Assembly: GCA_029932545.1 (NCBI GenBank)
Contig: JAOZPW010000214.1
Coordinates: forward strand, 1-6,765
DNA from: Thermoanaerobaculales bacterium
Lineage (GTDB): Bacteria; Acidobacteriota; Thermoanaerobaculia; Thermoanaerobaculales; Sulfomarinibacteraceae
Direction: 5' to 3'
Length of the DNA stretch: 6,765 nt
This document shows, in pieces, positions 5,689 through 6,765 of the stretch. Both the position numbers and the translations under genes were made by a program. The stretch's first letter is position 1. Every line of letters starts with the position of its first letter. The notes under the pieces were generated by a model. The model ran no database searches. It worked only from the letters and a program-made list of their open reading frames with translations, and was not told the origin of the DNA.

Positions 5689-6765
5689 TTCAGAGTAGAT
5701 ATTACAGGATCGGTTCCCCGGAATCGAGTCAGGCGTAATGTCAGTTTGCGTTGGTGTCCGGGAGCGGTTCGCCACTGAATCAGAATTGGACTTTGGTATT
5801 GGCCGCGGATGATTGTTGGGCGGCCGTTGGTGCCTGGGGTAATGGGGAAGCTGATGGACCGTTTGAATCGGAGCAGCCGCTGAGCGGGGTAGCCCATCAA
5901 TCGGGCCACGAGCCGCTCGACGGCACTCTCCGATAACCCGAGAGCATCCATCATCAGATTAATGACTTGCACGACATCATATTTGGCGTAGCCCCGGCTC
6001 TTGGCTGGAACCGTCTTGGGGTCGGCCAGGGCTCTTCGACCCTGGCGCATGACAAACCTCAGCGGATCGCGCAGAACCTCCTCGAGATCGTGCCGCATCA
6101 ACAAGGTCTCAAATTCGTTGACGGTGACTGCAGATTCCTGTTCACTATCGGCCAGGGCTATGTCAATACGACCGTAGGGAAACCCGTGATGGGCAATCAG
6201 TTCCTCGATGTGTTGAAACAGGCCGAGACGCGGATCGGAGATATTGACCGAGGCGATGGTGTGATGAGCAACCGGAACGGTGAAGCTCTGAGTGGTGATG
6301 CATGTTTCTCGGTCGTAGGCCAGCAGGGTGGCCATTCGACTTCGGAACCGGCCCTGGTGTTCGCCGTCGAGTTCCATGAAATATACGGGGTCACTCGGAT
6401 TGTGGTCGTAGGTGACACAGTTCTTCAAGCCTGCTCCGATGAAGGCCAGGTGGGCGTCGGCGTTTGGAGGCTCGATCTTTCGTTGGTCTTCGGTCAGCTC
6501 GCTCCGCAGTTCCATAGCGTCGTGGCGATAGCCGGCGTTCTGGGGAAAGAGGCTGCGGAAGGAGTCAACGAAGGGTTCCATGCGGTCCCGTTGATGCCGA
6601 AAACGCCTGGCGGTCTGAGCATCGAAGAAACCGGCGGTCGTATGGTGGGAACAGTAGAGAACCCTCCGATGGGCATCAAGTACGTTCCCAAATTGATCGT
6701 CGACCATTTTCACCACATCGATAGCGTCGAACCGGGTCCGAGGCTTGAGTGTCAGATCGAGATGA
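5685..6765 (-). CDS. YjbQ/UPF0047-like protein with long C-terminal extension (partial, start beyond right edge)
   Basis: The frame is open from the right edge to the TGA at 5687-5685, giving 359 visible residues. A GTG at 6716 is an in-frame candidate start, but upstream residues (LDLTLKPRTRFDAIDV) read as genuine protein, so the gene very likely begins outside the window. Counted from that GTG, the first 140 residues show the YjbQ/UPF0047 pattern: CSHHTTAGF (22-30), FPQNAGYRHD (57-66), PPNADAHLAFIG (83-94) and VYFMELDGEHQGRFRSR (111-127). These match the family's HTTA motif, YxH motif, N..AHL motif and E-DG...R tail. YjbQ proteins are small (about 130-150 residues), with suggested secondary thiamin-phosphate synthase activity but an uncertain true role. 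Here a further 200 or so residues follow, including KYDVVQVINLMMDALGLSESAVERLVARLMGY (245-276) and a basic C-terminus; I do not recognise them. The stop overlaps the O-antigen ligase start by 4 nt, so the two genes are probably cotranscribed. The family call rests on motif recall without alignment. Confidence 0.7.
   Translation of the reverse strand, partial: HLDLTLKPRTRFDAIDVVKMVDDQFGNVLDAHRRVLYCSHHTTAGFFDAQTARRFRHQRDRMEPFVDSFRSLFPQNAGYRHDAMELRSELTEDQRKIEPPNADAHLAFIGAGLKNCVTYDHNPSDPVYFMELDGEHQGRFRSRMATLLAYDRETCITTQSFTVPVAHHTIASVNISDPRLGLFQHIEELIAHHGFPYGRIDIALADSEQESAVTVNEFETLLMRHDLEEVLRDPLRFVMRQGRRALADPKTVPAKSRGYAKYDVVQVINLMMDALGLSESAVERLVARLMGYPAQRLLRFKRSISFPITPGTNGRPTIIRGQYQSPILIQWRTAPGHQRKLTLRLTRFRGTDPVISTLK

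Overview
The window is GC-rich DNA from a bacterium that probably has a Gram-negative envelope. It encodes an O-antigen ligase/polymerase-type membrane protein, three proteins with export signals, and a fragment of a surface-type protein. The fragment (motif RNNVGLVNPT, then an LPPWGWTQVN segment and a YYAYLSQV segment) resembles repeat domains I associate with secreted proteins of Acidobacteriota such as Thermoanaerobaculia. That placement is a weak inference, because no rRNA or other marker gene is present.

Layout. (1) Bases 1-668, plus strand: the C-terminal part of a secreted-type protein whose upstream portion is interrupted by a stop codon or frameshift, or lies off the window. (2) Bases 820-1518 and 1870-2832, both minus strand: two exported DUF4097-type (putative adhesin) beta-solenoid proteins. 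One is built on GVGD repeats and the other on (T/S)SG repeats. (3) Bases 3008-3772, plus strand: a protein-L-isoaspartate O-methyltransferase with an N-terminal export or lipoprotein signal, divergent from the second DUF4097 gene. (4) Bases 3919-6765, minus strand: a two-gene operon reading in from beyond the right edge. A YjbQ/UPF0047-like protein with a long C-terminal extension overlaps by 4 bp a 589-residue O-antigen ligase family protein with a C-terminal TPR-like region.

Non-coding DNA. The gaps hold distinctive repeats. Two related hexamer elements, (AACGGG)n(CTCGGG)2 with inverted partners, bracket the second DUF4097 gene; one fills most of the DUF4097/methyltransferase divergent promoter gap. 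Two short 8-nt-period arrays sit in the two convergent gaps (679-702 and 3777-3800). The second is followed by an AT-rich 11-bp inverted repeat, and a GC-rich hairpin lies at 727-749.

The common theme is the cell envelope: exported solenoid proteins, an exported repair methyltransferase, and glycan ligation or polymerisation. No CRISPR array, transposase, tRNA or rRNA was seen, and I found no clear new defence or mobile system. The points most worth a second look are the hexamer elements and the extended YjbQ-like protein coupled to the O-antigen ligase.
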